Part shown: positions 6,848 through 13,788 of the stretch, one piece after another | Position numbering within the stretch: position 1 is the first letter of the stretch | Layout of the letters: every line of letters begins with the position of its first letter | NCBI GenBank assembly: GCA_021811525.1 | Contig: JAJZOK010000165.1 | Coordinates: forward strand, 1-13,840 | Direction of reading: 5' to 3' | Origin: Thermoplasmata archaeon | GTDB lineage: Archaea; Thermoplasmatota; Thermoplasmata; Thermoplasmatales; Thermoplasmataceae | Length of the DNA: 13,840 nucleotides | Translations under genes and position numbers: made by a program | Notes under the pieces: model-generated | Seen by the model: only the letters and a program-made list of their open reading frames with translations | Databases searched by the model: none | Told to the model about the DNA's origin: nothing

Positions 6848-7249
6848 TCAGTCGAGCACGAATTTGTATCCGTACTGAATGATGCCAGCCGACCCCTGCT
6901 GAGCAATCTTCCTGAAAGCTGCACTGACTCTCTTTCCTATCTCCACTTCTCCTGGATCAGCATCCACGATCTGTGCAGTCAGGGAAGGACCCTCGTCCAG
7001 TTTCACTATGGCAAGGATGTAAGGCCTCTGCCTCACAAATGGCGAAGGGACCTCATGCACAACAGTGAAAGATTCGATAACACCTTTTCCTGACATTTCT
7101 ACCTCCTTCATCTTGCCAACTGATTCTCTGTGGCATATTGGGCAGACATCCCTAGGAGGGAAGTATGTCCTCTGGCAGTTGCCGCACTTGTGTGCCACAA
7201 GCCTGTATCTGTGAACTGATTCTCTCCAGAACCTCGATACCTCTCCCAT
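6848..7249 (-). CDS. DUF35 zinc-ribbon/OB-fold protein of the thiolase-HMGCS complex
   Basis: Small acyl-CoA-binding partner protein, 133 aa. The N-terminal rubredoxin-like zinc ribbon has all four ligands (Cys22, Cys25, Cys36, Cys39), followed by an OB-fold from about residue 50 to 130. In methanogenic archaea the orthologous protein bridges acetoacetyl-CoA thiolase and HMG-CoA synthase in one complex with a shared CoA site, letting acetoacetyl-CoA pass between them. Here it is the third gene of the same set, starting 2 nt after the thiolase stop codon. GGAGG at 7259-7263 (minus strand) gives a good Shine-Dalgarno sequence 9 nt before the ATG. This is in contrast to the leaderless first genes. 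Confidence 0.9.
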   Translation of the reverse strand: MGEVSRFWRESVHRYRLVAHKCGNCQRTYFPPRDVCPICHRESVGKMKEVEMSGKGVIESFTVVHEVPSPFVRQRPYILAIVKLDEGPSLTAQIVDADPGEVEIGKRVSAAFRKIAQQGSAGIIQYGYKFVLD

Positions 7250-7251
7250 TC

Positions 7252-8415
7252 TTACTCGCCTCCAACTATGTGCACAACAGACATGGAACCGGTTCCTCCC
7301 ATATTGTGGAGCATTGCGTACTTTGAGTCCTTGACCTGCCTTTCGCCAGCCTTTCCCTTGAGCTGCCTGTATGCCTCTACAAACTGGCCAACGCCGGTTG
7401 CGCCAAGCGGGTTTCCCTTTGCCTTGAGCCCACCAGAGGGATTGATTGGTATTCTTCCGTTGAGCTTTATGTCCTCGTAAACCAGGTCCTTTGCCTTGCC
7501 TTTCTCTGCAAATCCAAGGTCTTCCAGTTCCATGAGGCCATATATGCTGTAGGAGTCATGAATTTCAGCGAAGCTGACATCTCCTATCTTGATCTTGGCG
7601 CCTTCCAGGGCTTTCCTGGATGCAACCTTTGCCGAATCAAGAGTGTATAGTGATTTTCTGCTGTGCAGTGCAAGATAGTCCTGTGCGTCAGCGGAACTGA
7701 GGATCTTTACGCCCTCCAGCTTGTGCTTCTTCACATAATTTTCAGATGCCACTAGAACTGCCGCGGCTCCATCACTGACAGGGCTGCAGTCCATCATGTT
7801 AAGCGGCTCTGCCACCGCAACTGAGTTCAGTGCCTGTTCGAGTGTTATCTTATTCTTGTACTGTGCATCAGGGTTTTTTGATGCATTTGCGTGGTCGTTG
7901 ACTGACATCATTGCAAGTGCATCCTTTCCCACATTGAAGTCTGTCATGTACTTCCTTGCAGTAATGGCTGCAAGAGCCGCAGGAGTTGCACCGAAGAACG
8001 CCTCCCATTCCCTGTCAAGAACGGAGCTGGTTAGGTCTATAAGCTCAGTGCCGAACACATCTGTCATCTTCTCGACGCCACCGACCATTACAAGATCATA
8101 TTCACCGGATTTAACCGCAAGGTATGCCTGCCTTACCGCTGCTCCTCCGGATGCGGTTGAAGCCTCAATCCTGATTGCGGGAATGTTATTTTCAGCTATT
8201 CCTGAGAAGTCGGAAAGAAGGGCGCCGATGTTCTCCTGCCCATTTATTATTCCAGCCAGACTGTTGCTTCCATAAAGAACCTGGACATCCCTGGAGTAAA
8301 CGCCTGCATTCTCTATGGCCCTGAGACCTGCTTCAACAGCCAGTTCCCTTAGGGAGCGTTCCCAGAGTTCCCCGAATTTTGTTTCTCCTGCTCCAACTAT
8401 GTAAACATCACTCAA
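7252..8415 (-). CDS. Thiolase-fold protein (acetyl-CoA acetyltransferase family) lacking the usual Cys and His
   Basis: By family and position this is the archaeal acetoacetyl-CoA thiolase (SCP2-type, about 390 aa) that feeds the mevalonate pathway. Start chosen as TTG at 8415 ([17 protein letters not shown], 387 aa), which has GGTGA 5 nt upstream; a TTG at 8427 is the longer alternative. Numbered from 8415: the nucleophile segment, in the family EAACASGG, reads EASTASGG, so Thr87 replaces the catalytic Cys. HDSYS 286-290 is in place of HD(C/A)F. The segment usually KGHPxGATG reads KGNPLGATG, so Asn335 replaces the His. The HN.GGTG motif is kept (His370). The fold is otherwise complete and uninterrupted. 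It overlaps the HMGCS stop by 8 bp (translational coupling) and is followed at once by DUF35. Either a specialised/non-condensing enzyme or a structural subunit. Confidence 0.88.
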   Translation of the reverse strand: MSDVYIVGAGETKFGELWERSLRELAVEAGLRAIENAGVYSRDVQVLYGSNSLAGIINGQENIGALLSDFSGIAENNIPAIRIEASTASGGAAVRQAYLAVKSGEYDLVMVGGVEKMTDVFGTELIDLTSSVLDREWEAFFGATPAALAAITARKYMTDFNVGKDALAMMSVNDHANASKNPDAQYKNKITLEQALNSVAVAEPLNMMDCSPVSDGAAAVLVASENYVKKHKLEGVKILSSADAQDYLALHSRKSLYTLDSAKVASRKALEGAKIKIGDVSFAEIHDSYSIYGLMELEDLGFAEKGKAKDLVYEDIKLNGRIPINPSGGLKAKGNPLGATGVGQFVEAYRQLKGKAGERQVKDSKYAMLHNMGGTGSMSVVHIVGGE

Positions 8416-9463
8416 TTCCGTCACCAACGATTAGTTTTTTCTTGAATTTGGCGTAGAGCGCATAATCTAGCCACCTGACTTTGCTCAGCTGCTCCTTTAT
8501 TGTGGGCGCACCGTGCCTGTCAAGTTCATCTATCTTCTCTGTTACTGTAATGTCAAAGGCATCCGACCCTGCTCCTGAACCGAATGAAACAGCGAATATC
8601 CTGTCTCCAGGCTTTGCTATGTCAAGAATTGCGGAAAGGCCTGTCATCATTGAAGCTGAATAGGTGTTTCCTATGACCGGGGTCAAGAGGCCGTCCTTGA
8701 TTTGCGGGTCCTGGAAGCCCAGAGTCTTTGCTGCCCTAGTGGGAAATTTCCCATTGGGCTGGTGGAACACTGCATAATCGTAATCCGCAGGCGTCGTTCC
8801 CATGCTTTCAAGCAATAATTTTGATGCTGATAGGGTGTGCCTGAAATATGCAGGCTCTCCTGTAAATCTTTCCCCATGGCTTGGGTAAGGTTCTCCTTCC
8901 CTTCTCCAGAAATCAGGCGTATCAGATGTGACCGAAAGGGTGTGGTTGATTTCTGCAATCACATCTTCCTTGCCAATGACCATAGCTGTTCCTCCGGCAG
9001 ATGCCGTGTATTCAAGAACGTCCCCCGGGGCTCCCTGGGATGTGTCTGCGCCTATGGCCATTCCATACTTTATCAGGCCGGAGTCAACCATGGCCTTTAC
9101 GTTCTGCATTCCTGCGGTCCCAGCTTTGCAAGCAAACTCATAGTCTGCTGCAAATAGGGAGAAATCCATGCCAACCGCTGCTGAAACGATGGTTGAAGTT
9201 GGCTTCACTGCGTATGGGTGTGACTCCGAACCTATGTAGAGGGCCCCAATCAGCTTCGGGTCCATTTTCTTTCTTCTGATTGCGTTTCTTGCTGCTTCCA
9301 CAGAAATGGTTGCAACATCTTCATCTGGGGCTGGTACTGATTTGCTTAAAATGTATATTCCATTCTTTATGGAGTCAACGTCTTCTCCCCACACTCTTGC
9401 GATTTCCTCAGGCTTGATCCTGAATCTCGGGATGTAGGAACCGTAGCTCACTATACCGGACAT
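8408..9463 (-). CDS. mvaS: Hydroxymethylglutaryl-CoA synthase
   Basis: Condenses acetyl-CoA with acetoacetyl-CoA to HMG-CoA, the committed carbon skeleton of mevalonate and archaeal isoprenoid lipids. 351 aa, the archaeal length. The catalytic set is intact: Glu80 ([11 protein letters not shown]), nucleophile Cys112 ([10 protein letters not shown]) and His234 (FHQPNGKFP), with Asn266 in GNTYSAS and the glycine-rich FGSGAGSD at 294-301. It is first in the HMGCS-thiolase-DUF35 gene set, an order known from archaea in which the three proteins form a complex. A strong TATA box (9491-9503) lies about 34 nt before the ATG, so the leader is only about 8 nt and no Shine-Dalgarno is present. Confidence 0.96.
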   Translation of the reverse strand: MSGIVSYGSYIPRFRIKPEEIARVWGEDVDSIKNGIYILSKSVPAPDEDVATISVEAARNAIRRKKMDPKLIGALYIGSESHPYAVKPTSTIVSAAVGMDFSLFAADYEFACKAGTAGMQNVKAMVDSGLIKYGMAIGADTSQGAPGDVLEYTASAGGTAMVIGKEDVIAEINHTLSVTSDTPDFWRREGEPYPSHGERFTGEPAYFRHTLSASKLLLESMGTTPADYDYAVFHQPNGKFPTRAAKTLGFQDPQIKDGLLTPVIGNTYSASMMTGLSAILDIAKPGDRIFAVSFGSGAGSDAFDITVTEKIDELDRHGAPTIKEQLSKVRWLDYALYAKFKKKLIVGDGIE

Positions 9464-9490
9464 TAATGCACCGGTTAGAGGAATTTGAAT

Positions 9491-9503
9491 GTTATATATA
9501 AAA
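9491..9503 (-). promoter_or_regulatory. TATA box of the HMGCS-thiolase-DUF35 operon
   Basis: The minus strand reads TTTTATATATAAC, a near-ideal archaeal TATA box, centred about 34 nt before the ATG. A short inverted repeat (GAAAT, GG, ATTTC at 9510-9521) lies just upstream of the presumed BRE position and might be a regulator site, though 5-bp arms can occur by chance. Confidence 0.65.
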
Positions 9504-9613
9504 ATTCACGAAATGGATTTCATCAATTGCCGAACTTTTCCAAATAATTTCTTCCTTGTGATGGCAGAACCATTGAAACATGGAGTTTGCTGAATAAATG
9601 ATGTAAGCAGTCT

Positions 9614-9624
9614 AATATATATAA
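9614..9624 (+). promoter_or_regulatory. TATA box of the winged-helix gene
   Basis: AATATATATAA on the plus strand, centred at about 9619, predicting transcription start near 9645. This is downstream of the TTG at 9641 that opens the longest frame and about 10 nt before the ATG at 9656. It therefore decides the start in favour of the ATG. Confidence 0.6.
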
Positions 9625-9655
9625 CCGCAGATAATGAGCCTTGAGAGGGAACAAA

Positions 9656-9871
9656 ATGGTTGACCTCAACCCCAATGAAATAAAGATTTATGATGCCGTG
9701 AAAAAGCTGGGTGCAATTAGCGAAGAGACTCTAAAGTCTGCGGATGACATAATGAAAGCATCAAGACTTGGTAAGGCAATCGTGACGTCAGCGCTGCAGT
9801 CCCTGTCAAACAAGGGATACATCAAGAGGGTTGCTAGATCCAAGAGTGCAGGATATTTCGTAGTCAAGTGA
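9656..9871 (+). CDS. Small winged-helix DNA-binding protein
   Basis: A 71-residue protein with the pattern of a lone winged helix-turn-helix domain. An N-terminal helix is seen at about 6-19, then a helix around SADDIMKAS, a recognition helix in GKAIVTSALQSLSNKGY, and a beta-wing of IKRVARSKSAGYFVV. It is basic in the wing, with no sensor domain, cysteines or membrane segment. The ATG at 9656 is chosen over a TTG at 9641 because GAGGGA lies a few bases upstream and the TATA box would put transcription start after the TTG. It is divergent from the HMGCS operon across about 190 bp, so it might regulate that operon, itself, or be a general chromatin/transcription protein. No specific family was recognised. 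Confidence 0.8.
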   Translation: MVDLNPNEIKIYDAVKKLGAISEETLKSADDIMKASRLGKAIVTSALQSLSNKGYIKRVARSKSAGYFVVK

Positions 9872-9896
9872 AAACTGCAGTTTGTTGTGCTGCGAC

Positions 9897-9926
9897 ATGG
9901 AATATGTTTATATTTTTGTATTCCAT
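9897..9926 (+). terminator. Inverted repeat with T-rich loop after the winged-helix gene
   Basis: Perfect 8-bp arms ATGGAATA (9897-9904) and TATTCCAT (9919-9926) flank a T-rich 14-nt loop that contains five Ts in a row. It begins 26 nt after the stop codon. Position and T-run favour a terminator for the small gene. As it lies 60-90 bp upstream of the next gene's TATA box, an operator is the alternative. Confidence 0.4.
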
Positions 9927-9984
9927 ATTTAATTTACATCGCCGATTGCATCCTCTTATGTATGTAAAAAGGCATAATGGGAAC

Positions 9985-9995
9985 AATATATATAC
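9985..9995 (+). promoter_or_regulatory. TATA box of the DUF373-mptE operon
   Basis: AATATATATAC on the plus strand, centred about 32 nt before the ATG at 10022, predicting a leader of only about 6 nt. A purine-rich GGAGAG (10013-10018) lies next to the ATG but would largely coincide with the transcription start, so its role as a Shine-Dalgarno is doubtful. Confidence 0.6.
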
Positions 9996-10021
9996 GCGAT
10001 TTAATCTAGATAGGAGAGAGA

Positions 10022-11176
10022 ATGACAACTTTAGTCCTGAATGTGGACAGGGATAACGACTACGGGGAGAAGGCAGGCATAGAAGGCCCCATAGTCGGAT
10101 ACGAGGCTTGCTACAATGCAGCCCTTAAGTTGATCTCTCAAGACCCTGAGGATTCAGACGCCAATGCGCTTTTTGGCGCCATCAAGCATTATGAGGAACT
10201 ACTCAAGCAGGGCAATCCAGCTGAAATAGCACTTATCACTGGCGACATGGACGTTGGCCAGGTTTCAGACGAAAGGATTGGAAAACAGCTTGACCTTCTC
10301 CTTTCAGGTGACCATTTCGACGACGTTGTCCTTGTAACGGACGGAGCTGAAGACGATTACATTGTCCCGCTTATCATATCCCGGAGAAAGATGAGGTATG
10401 TCAAGCATGTGATAGTAAGGCACAACCAGAACATAGAATCTGTTTACTATTACATCGTCAAGGCCCTGAAGGACAAGAAACTCATCAATAAGTTCATCAT
10501 CCCCCTGGGGCTCGTTCTCCTCACCTATGGTATAGTTTCCCTTGGGTTCATTTTCTACCAGATCTTTGCTACCACAGTTAAATCGGTCGATCCTAGCCTT
10601 GGTGCAATAACATTTGTTACCATAGTGCTTGGGGCATACTTTGTGGAACGTGGCTTTGAGCTGGGCAGGATTGCCAAGAGCATATTCAACTCTGTGCGTG
10701 AATATGCGCAGGAAACCAGGATAATATTCCTTTCATATGTCATATCCGCGAGCCTAGTGTTCGTCGGTATAGCTTCAAGTTACGTCATGACCAGGGCAAA
10801 CATGTCCAACGCAGTGGATGGAGTTCTCATATTCCTTTCAATGTTCACATGGTGGGTATATGGGGCCTTCTTTGCCAGGGAAGCGGGACTGGCCGTTGAG
10901 ATGTATGTCAACAACAACAGGAATGGAATATTCAGGATACTCTATGGCCTGATGTTCTCACTGTCCGTTGCGTTCATAGTTTACGGAATGATAAACTACA
11001 TCAGGTACATACTTCAGTACATTCCGTTCTCATCTGCAATAATCAGCATATTCTTCCTGGTGCTTGGCCTAATAATTGCAATGCTCTCCTCCATGGTCCA
11101 CAGGTACTTCAACGAGAGGGAGGAGATATCCATGCCAGCCAAGACTACTTCCAAGAGCACTTTTGACGAAAAATGA
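10022..11176 (+). CDS. DUF373 family membrane protein
   Basis: 384-residue protein of the archaeal DUF373 family, whose function is unknown. The N-terminal soluble part (about 1-155) carries the family signature LVLNVDRDNDYGEKAGIEGP near residues 4-23 and two further conserved acidic patches, ALITGDMDVG (70-79) and VLVTDGAEDDY (103-113). The many Asp residues suggest metal or nucleotide binding, but this is inference. About six transmembrane helices follow (roughly 158-182, 190-208, 234-254, 264-283, 304-325, 334-357), then a short charged tail. No signal peptide; the N-terminal domain is most likely cytoplasmic. Its stop codon overlaps the mptE start (ATGA), implying translational coupling and possibly a shared pathway. 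Confidence 0.9.
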   Translation: MTTLVLNVDRDNDYGEKAGIEGPIVGYEACYNAALKLISQDPEDSDANALFGAIKHYEELLKQGNPAEIALITGDMDVGQVSDERIGKQLDLLLSGDHFDDVVLVTDGAEDDYIVPLIISRRKMRYVKHVIVRHNQNIESVYYYIVKALKDKKLINKFIIPLGLVLLTYGIVSLGFIFYQIFATTVKSVDPSLGAITFVTIVLGAYFVERGFELGRIAKSIFNSVREYAQETRIIFLSYVISASLVFVGIASSYVMTRANMSNAVDGVLIFLSMFTWWVYGAFFAREAGLAVEMYVNNNRNGIFRILYGLMFSLSVAFIVYGMINYIRYILQYIPFSSAIISIFFLVLGLIIAMLSSMVHRYFNEREEISMPAKTTSKSTFDEK

Positions 11177-11847
11177 ACACTGAGCAGTGGGAGCATTTTT
11201 ACCGTGAAATTTGTCTTGACCTTGAGATAGATCCTGACTCTGATCTCAAAAGTGCTGAACTGCTTGAATCTGTTATTGGTGAAAAGTCCAATGCTGAGTT
11301 GATTGAGAAGTATAGAGGCAATGTATTTTACGTTGTAGGAAACGGCACCAATCTTGCTGAAGCACTCCCCCTTATAGGAGAGGGCACAACAATTGTGGCC
11401 GATTCTGCTGTCAAAGAATTCATGGGTTCCGGCAAAATTCCAGACTTGGTGGTCACTGATCTGGATGGTGGCATTACCTCGCTCAGGCAGGCCTATCGGA
11501 AAGGGGCAATAATGTTGATACATGCGCATGGGGACAATCAGGACCTTATCAGGAAATATGCCCATGAATTCTCAGGAAGAATTGTGGGGACCACGCAGAA
11601 CAAGCCCCTTGAACACATATTCAATTTCTTCGGGTTCACCGACGGCGACAGGGGAGCCTACCTTGCGGATTATCTCCATGCTGGTGAAATATACCTGGCA
11701 GGATTTGACTTTTCAAAAGCTGTCAGCAAGAAAAACACTGACCCTGAGAGAAAACTGAAAAAACTGAAATGGGCGAAAATCCTTCTTGAGGAACTTGCCA
11801 TGGAACGTGGCAAAACCCTGGAGAGCGGTCCAATTATTCCTCTGTGA
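11173..11847 (+). CDS. mptE: 6-hydroxymethyl-7,8-dihydropterin pyrophosphokinase MptE (DUF115)
   Basis: Archaeal-type kinase that makes 6-hydroxymethyl-dihydropterin diphosphate from ATP, a step towards folate or methanopterin cofactors. It replaces bacterial FolK, to which it is unrelated. 224 aa with the DUF115 motifs: VVGNGTNL 54-61, PDLVVTDLDGG 90-100, HAHGDN 117-122, FGFTDGDR 153-160 and LAGFDF 175-180. The start overlaps the DUF373 stop in ATGA and has no clear Shine-Dalgarno, so it probably depends on read-through of ribosomes from the upstream gene. The 3' end overlaps convergent comB by 14 bp. A C1-pterin user, PurN, is nearby in the window. Confidence 0.92.
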   Translation: MNTEQWEHFYREICLDLEIDPDSDLKSAELLESVIGEKSNAELIEKYRGNVFYVVGNGTNLAEALPLIGEGTTIVADSAVKEFMGSGKIPDLVVTDLDGGITSLRQAYRKGAIMLIHAHGDNQDLIRKYAHEFSGRIVGTTQNKPLEHIFNFFGFTDGDRGAYLADYLHAGEIYLAGFDFSKAVSKKNTDPERKLKKLKWAKILLEELAMERGKTLESGPIIPL

Positions 11848-12487
11848 TGATGTACGGACCCTGGAAAATTATGGCCTTTTTGCAGAAGTCCATTGCAAGG
11901 CTAGCTTCAATATCCTTCCTGGACCCCATCAGCTTTAGCCTGGTGGACCCTTTGGATTTCCTGATTCGATCTGCAGCTTTCTCAAAGGGTGGATTCTTTC
12001 CAAGGAGCCAGTCCCTCATGAACTCAGCATAAATATAATCCTCGTCTGCAGGGCCGTCAGGCCTATTTGAAACAATAATGTCCACCCTGTCCAGGCCCTT
12101 GATCTTTTCATAGGTGGATGTGAAGTTGATGAATGAGCTTATGTAGACCTTGCCGGTGGGATAGATTTTCTTTAACACCTTGGTGCCGTTAGTAGAAGTG
12201 AAAATAACCGTTTTCCCCTCCAGTTGGGCATTCATTGCATCACTTGGGCTGTTGTTCATGTCGAATCCAGGCACTTTCATCCCGTATCTTTCCCCAACAA
12301 CAAGGAATTCAGGGTTCTTTCTCTTAAGTTCCCTTGCATCGCTGACAGAGGAAGTTGGAATTATTTTCTCAGCCCCCCTGGTGAGGATTATGGGCATGGT
12401 GGAAGTCGACCTGAAGACATCAACCAGGACCTTGGTGCTCTGCTCGAACGACTTCTCCTTCCTTCCATCAATGATATTTACCTTCAA
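11834..12487 (-). CDS. comB: ComB-like phosphatase (2-phosphosulfolactate phosphatase family)
   Basis: In methanogens ComB dephosphorylates 2-phosphosulfolactate during coenzyme M synthesis; it needs Mg2+. The 217 aa carry the family motifs: VDVFRSTST 22-30, GERYG 65-69, GFDMNNSP 74-81, STNGT 98-102 and the acidic pair Glu149-Asp150. Homologues are common in organisms that do not make coenzyme M, and no other CoM gene is visible here, so the true substrate may differ. The start is TTG at 12487: in-frame stop codons lie just upstream, no ATG fits, and the TATA box is centred 26-27 nt before it, so the mRNA is probably leaderless. Convergent with mptE (14-bp overlap). Confidence 0.88.
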   Translation of the reverse strand: MKVNIIDGRKEKSFEQSTKVLVDVFRSTSTMPIILTRGAEKIIPTSSVSDARELKRKNPEFLVVGERYGMKVPGFDMNNSPSDAMNAQLEGKTVIFTSTNGTKVLKKIYPTGKVYISSFINFTSTYEKIKGLDRVDIIVSNRPDGPADEDYIYAEFMRDWLLGKNPPFEKAADRIRKSKGSTRLKLMGSRKDIEASLAMDFCKKAIIFQGPYIITEE

Positions 12488-12508
12488 CTCCCCTGCTTAT
12501 CATGATAG

Positions 12509-12519
12509 TTGTATAAGGT
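12509..12519 (-). promoter_or_regulatory. TATA box of comB
   Basis: The minus strand reads ACCTTATACAA, centred about 27 nt upstream of the TTG at 12487. It predicts a transcript whose first codon is that TTG. Confidence 0.55.
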
Positions 12520-12544
12520 TACTTCTCCTTTGGGTTCATGCATT

Positions 12545-12558
12545 TTTGAGCGCTCAAA
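12545..12558. repeat. 14-bp perfect palindrome upstream of the L11 promoter
   Basis: TTTGAGCGCTCAAA is its own reverse complement. It lies between the divergent promoters of comB and the ribosomal operon, ending 6 bp before the L11 TATA box, where BRE or a bound regulator would sit. A dyad of this size next to a core promoter is a candidate operator, but no binding protein is known from the sequence. Confidence 0.6.
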
Positions 12559-12562
12559 GAAA

Positions 12563-12572
12563 AAACTTAAAG
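12563..12572 (+). promoter_or_regulatory. TATA box of the L11-L1-L10 operon
   Basis: AAACTTAAAG, centred about 47 nt before the L11 ATG. It predicts transcription start near 12595 and so a leader of about 20 nt, long enough to hold the AAGGTGA Shine-Dalgarno at 12602-12608 (6 nt before the ATG). This unit, unlike most first genes in the window, is not leaderless. Confidence 0.5.
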
Positions 12573-12614
12573 AGTGTTTAATCAATAACGGCGAACTTAT
12601 CAAGGTGAACATCA

Positions 12615-13085
12615 ATGGCGCAGTCAGTTAGTACCATGGTAGAAGGAGGAAAGGCCAGCACTGGTCCACCACTTGGTCCAGCCCTTGGCCCACTTGGTCT
12701 TAACCTGGGACAAATAGTCAAGGAAATTAACGAAAAAACAAAGGATTTCCAGGGAATGCAGGTACCTGTTACAGTAACAATTATAGATGCTGAAACAAAG
12801 AAATACGAAATCAAGGTTGGGATACCGCCAACATCAGCCCTAATAAAGAAAGAGCTCAAGATAGAGAAGGGATCCGGAAACAGAAAGGAAACCATAGCCG
12901 GGAATGCTACCCTGGAACAGATGAAGAATGTTGCAAGGGCAAAAATGGGAAGCATGCTCGCCAACGACATGAAAGCTGCTGTGCTTGAAGTCATTGGGAC
13001 ATGTGTTTCACTGGGAATTACCGTGGAAGGCAAGGATCCAGTTGAATTCCAAAGGCTTATTAAGAAAGGGGAAATCGAGATTTAG
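12615..13085 (+). CDS. rpl11: 50S ribosomal protein L11 (uL11)
   Basis: Component of the GTPase-associated centre of the large subunit, binding 23S rRNA and the base of the P-stalk. 156 aa, normal for archaea. The signature GGKASTGPPLGPALGPLGLN runs through residues 12-31. The N-terminal domain is followed by an RNA-binding C-terminal domain (about 70-140) with PPTSALIKKEL and the conserved GTCVSLGITVEGKDP near 132-146. Start ATG at 12615 with the Shine-Dalgarno AAGGTGA 6 nt upstream. First gene of the L11-L1-L10 operon. Confidence 0.98.
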   Translation: MAQSVSTMVEGGKASTGPPLGPALGPLGLNLGQIVKEINEKTKDFQGMQVPVTVTIIDAETKKYEIKVGIPPTSALIKKELKIEKGSGNRKETIAGNATLEQMKNVARAKMGSMLANDMKAAVLEVIGTCVSLGITVEGKDPVEFQRLIKKGEIEI

Positions 13086-13125
13086 CTGTAGGAGAGCCTA
13101 GGCTCGCATGCACTACAGAGGTGAT
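13086..13125 (+). promoter_or_regulatory. Candidate L1 autoregulatory RNA structure and L1 Shine-Dalgarno
   Basis: Directly after the L11 stop codon the RNA can form two stacked stems. The outer stem is CTGTAG (13086-13091) with CTACAG (13113-13118). The inner stem is GAGCC/GGCTC (13094-13105). They are joined by an asymmetric internal loop of GA (13092-13093) on one side and GCATGCA (13106-13112) on the other. Two helices with an asymmetric loop is the general architecture of L1 targets on 23S rRNA and on its own mRNA. The outer stem ends on the first base of GAGGTGAT (13118-13125), the Shine-Dalgarno of L1, so binding would block L1 initiation. The structure is seen; the function is inferred. 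Confidence 0.6.
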
Positions 13126-13131
13126 TAAAAA

Positions 13132-13788
13132 TTGGCTTCTAAGAAAGAATTACTAGCCCAAATCGACCAGGTTAAATCAACTTCTAAGGAAAGGAAGTTC
13201 AATGAAAGCATTGAGCTTGCAATCAACATGAAGGAAATTGACCTGAGCGACCCAAAGAACAGGATTAACGAGGAAATACCGCTGCCAAAGGGCAGGGGAA
13301 AGGACCTCAAGGTAGCCGTTATCGGAACCCAGGAAATGACCGGAAAGGCAAAGGGTTCAGCAGATTTCCTTTATGGGCCAGAAGACCTCGGGAAATTTGG
13401 AGATGACAAAAAAGCATTCAAGAAGTTGGCAAGCCAGGTTGATTATTTTGTTGCAGAGTCAACATTGATGGCCAACATTGGTAAGTCACTTGGTCAGGTA
13501 CTTGGACCCAGGGGAAAGATACCAAAGCCACTGCCTCCTGGACAGGACCCGAGTGGACTTATAGTCAACCTGAAAAGGACAGTCAGGGCAAGGAGCAGGG
13601 ATAAGAAGACTTTCCACGTCCCGGTTGGGACAAGGCAGATGGAGAGCGCTGACCTGGCTGAAAACATAAATGCTGTTATCAGAAGAATAGTTGGAAAGCT
13701 TGAAAAAGGATACGGCAACATTGATTCAATCTACATCAAGACAACAATGGGCAAACCCGTAAAACTGAGCCTGGAGGTATTAGAATGA
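13132..13788 (+). CDS. rpl1: 50S ribosomal protein L1 (uL1)
   Basis: Protein of the mobile L1 stalk, which guides deacylated tRNA from the E site; in many prokaryotes it also represses its own mRNA. 218 aa, the archaeal length. The family segment GKSLGQVLGPRGKIPKPLPPG at about 117-137 and the C-terminal NIDSIYIKTTMGKPVKL are clear. Start TTG at 13132, strongly supported by GAGGTGAT 6 nt upstream (13118-13125) and the typical MASKKELLAQID N-terminus. The spacer after L11 is 46 bp and is filled by a stem-loop. The stop overlaps the L10 start (ATGA). Confidence 0.97.
   Translation: MASKKELLAQIDQVKSTSKERKFNESIELAINMKEIDLSDPKNRINEEIPLPKGRGKDLKVAVIGTQEMTGKAKGSADFLYGPEDLGKFGDDKKAFKKLASQVDYFVAESTLMANIGKSLGQVLGPRGKIPKPLPPGQDPSGLIVNLKRTVRARSRDKKTFHVPVGTRQMESADLAENINAVIRRIVGKLEKGYGNIDSIYIKTTMGKPVKLSLEVLE

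Noticed and set aside
7796..8275. Open frame of 159 codons antisense to the thiolase-fold gene
   Set aside because: The opposite strand encodes an uninterrupted, alignable thiolase; the antisense product has low-complexity Ala/Ser composition and no promoter or ribosome-binding site.
8408..8427. Possible frameshift or fusion between HMG-CoA synthase and the thiolase-fold gene
   Set aside because: The overlap is short, both reading frames are complete, and a Shine-Dalgarno (GGTGA) precedes the thiolase TTG, so it is ordinary operon overlap.
9868..10056. Short plus-strand frame starting at the end of the winged-helix gene
   Set aside because: It crosses an inverted repeat and the TATA box of the DUF373 gene, and overlaps that gene's start in another frame; composition is not protein-like.
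11014..11565. Open frame of 183 codons antisense across the DUF373-mptE junction
   Set aside because: Both sense genes are recognised families and cover the whole stretch; the antisense product has no known motif.
12578..13033. Open frame of 151 codons antisense to L11
   Set aside because: L11 on the other strand is unmistakable; long antisense frames are common in such genes.
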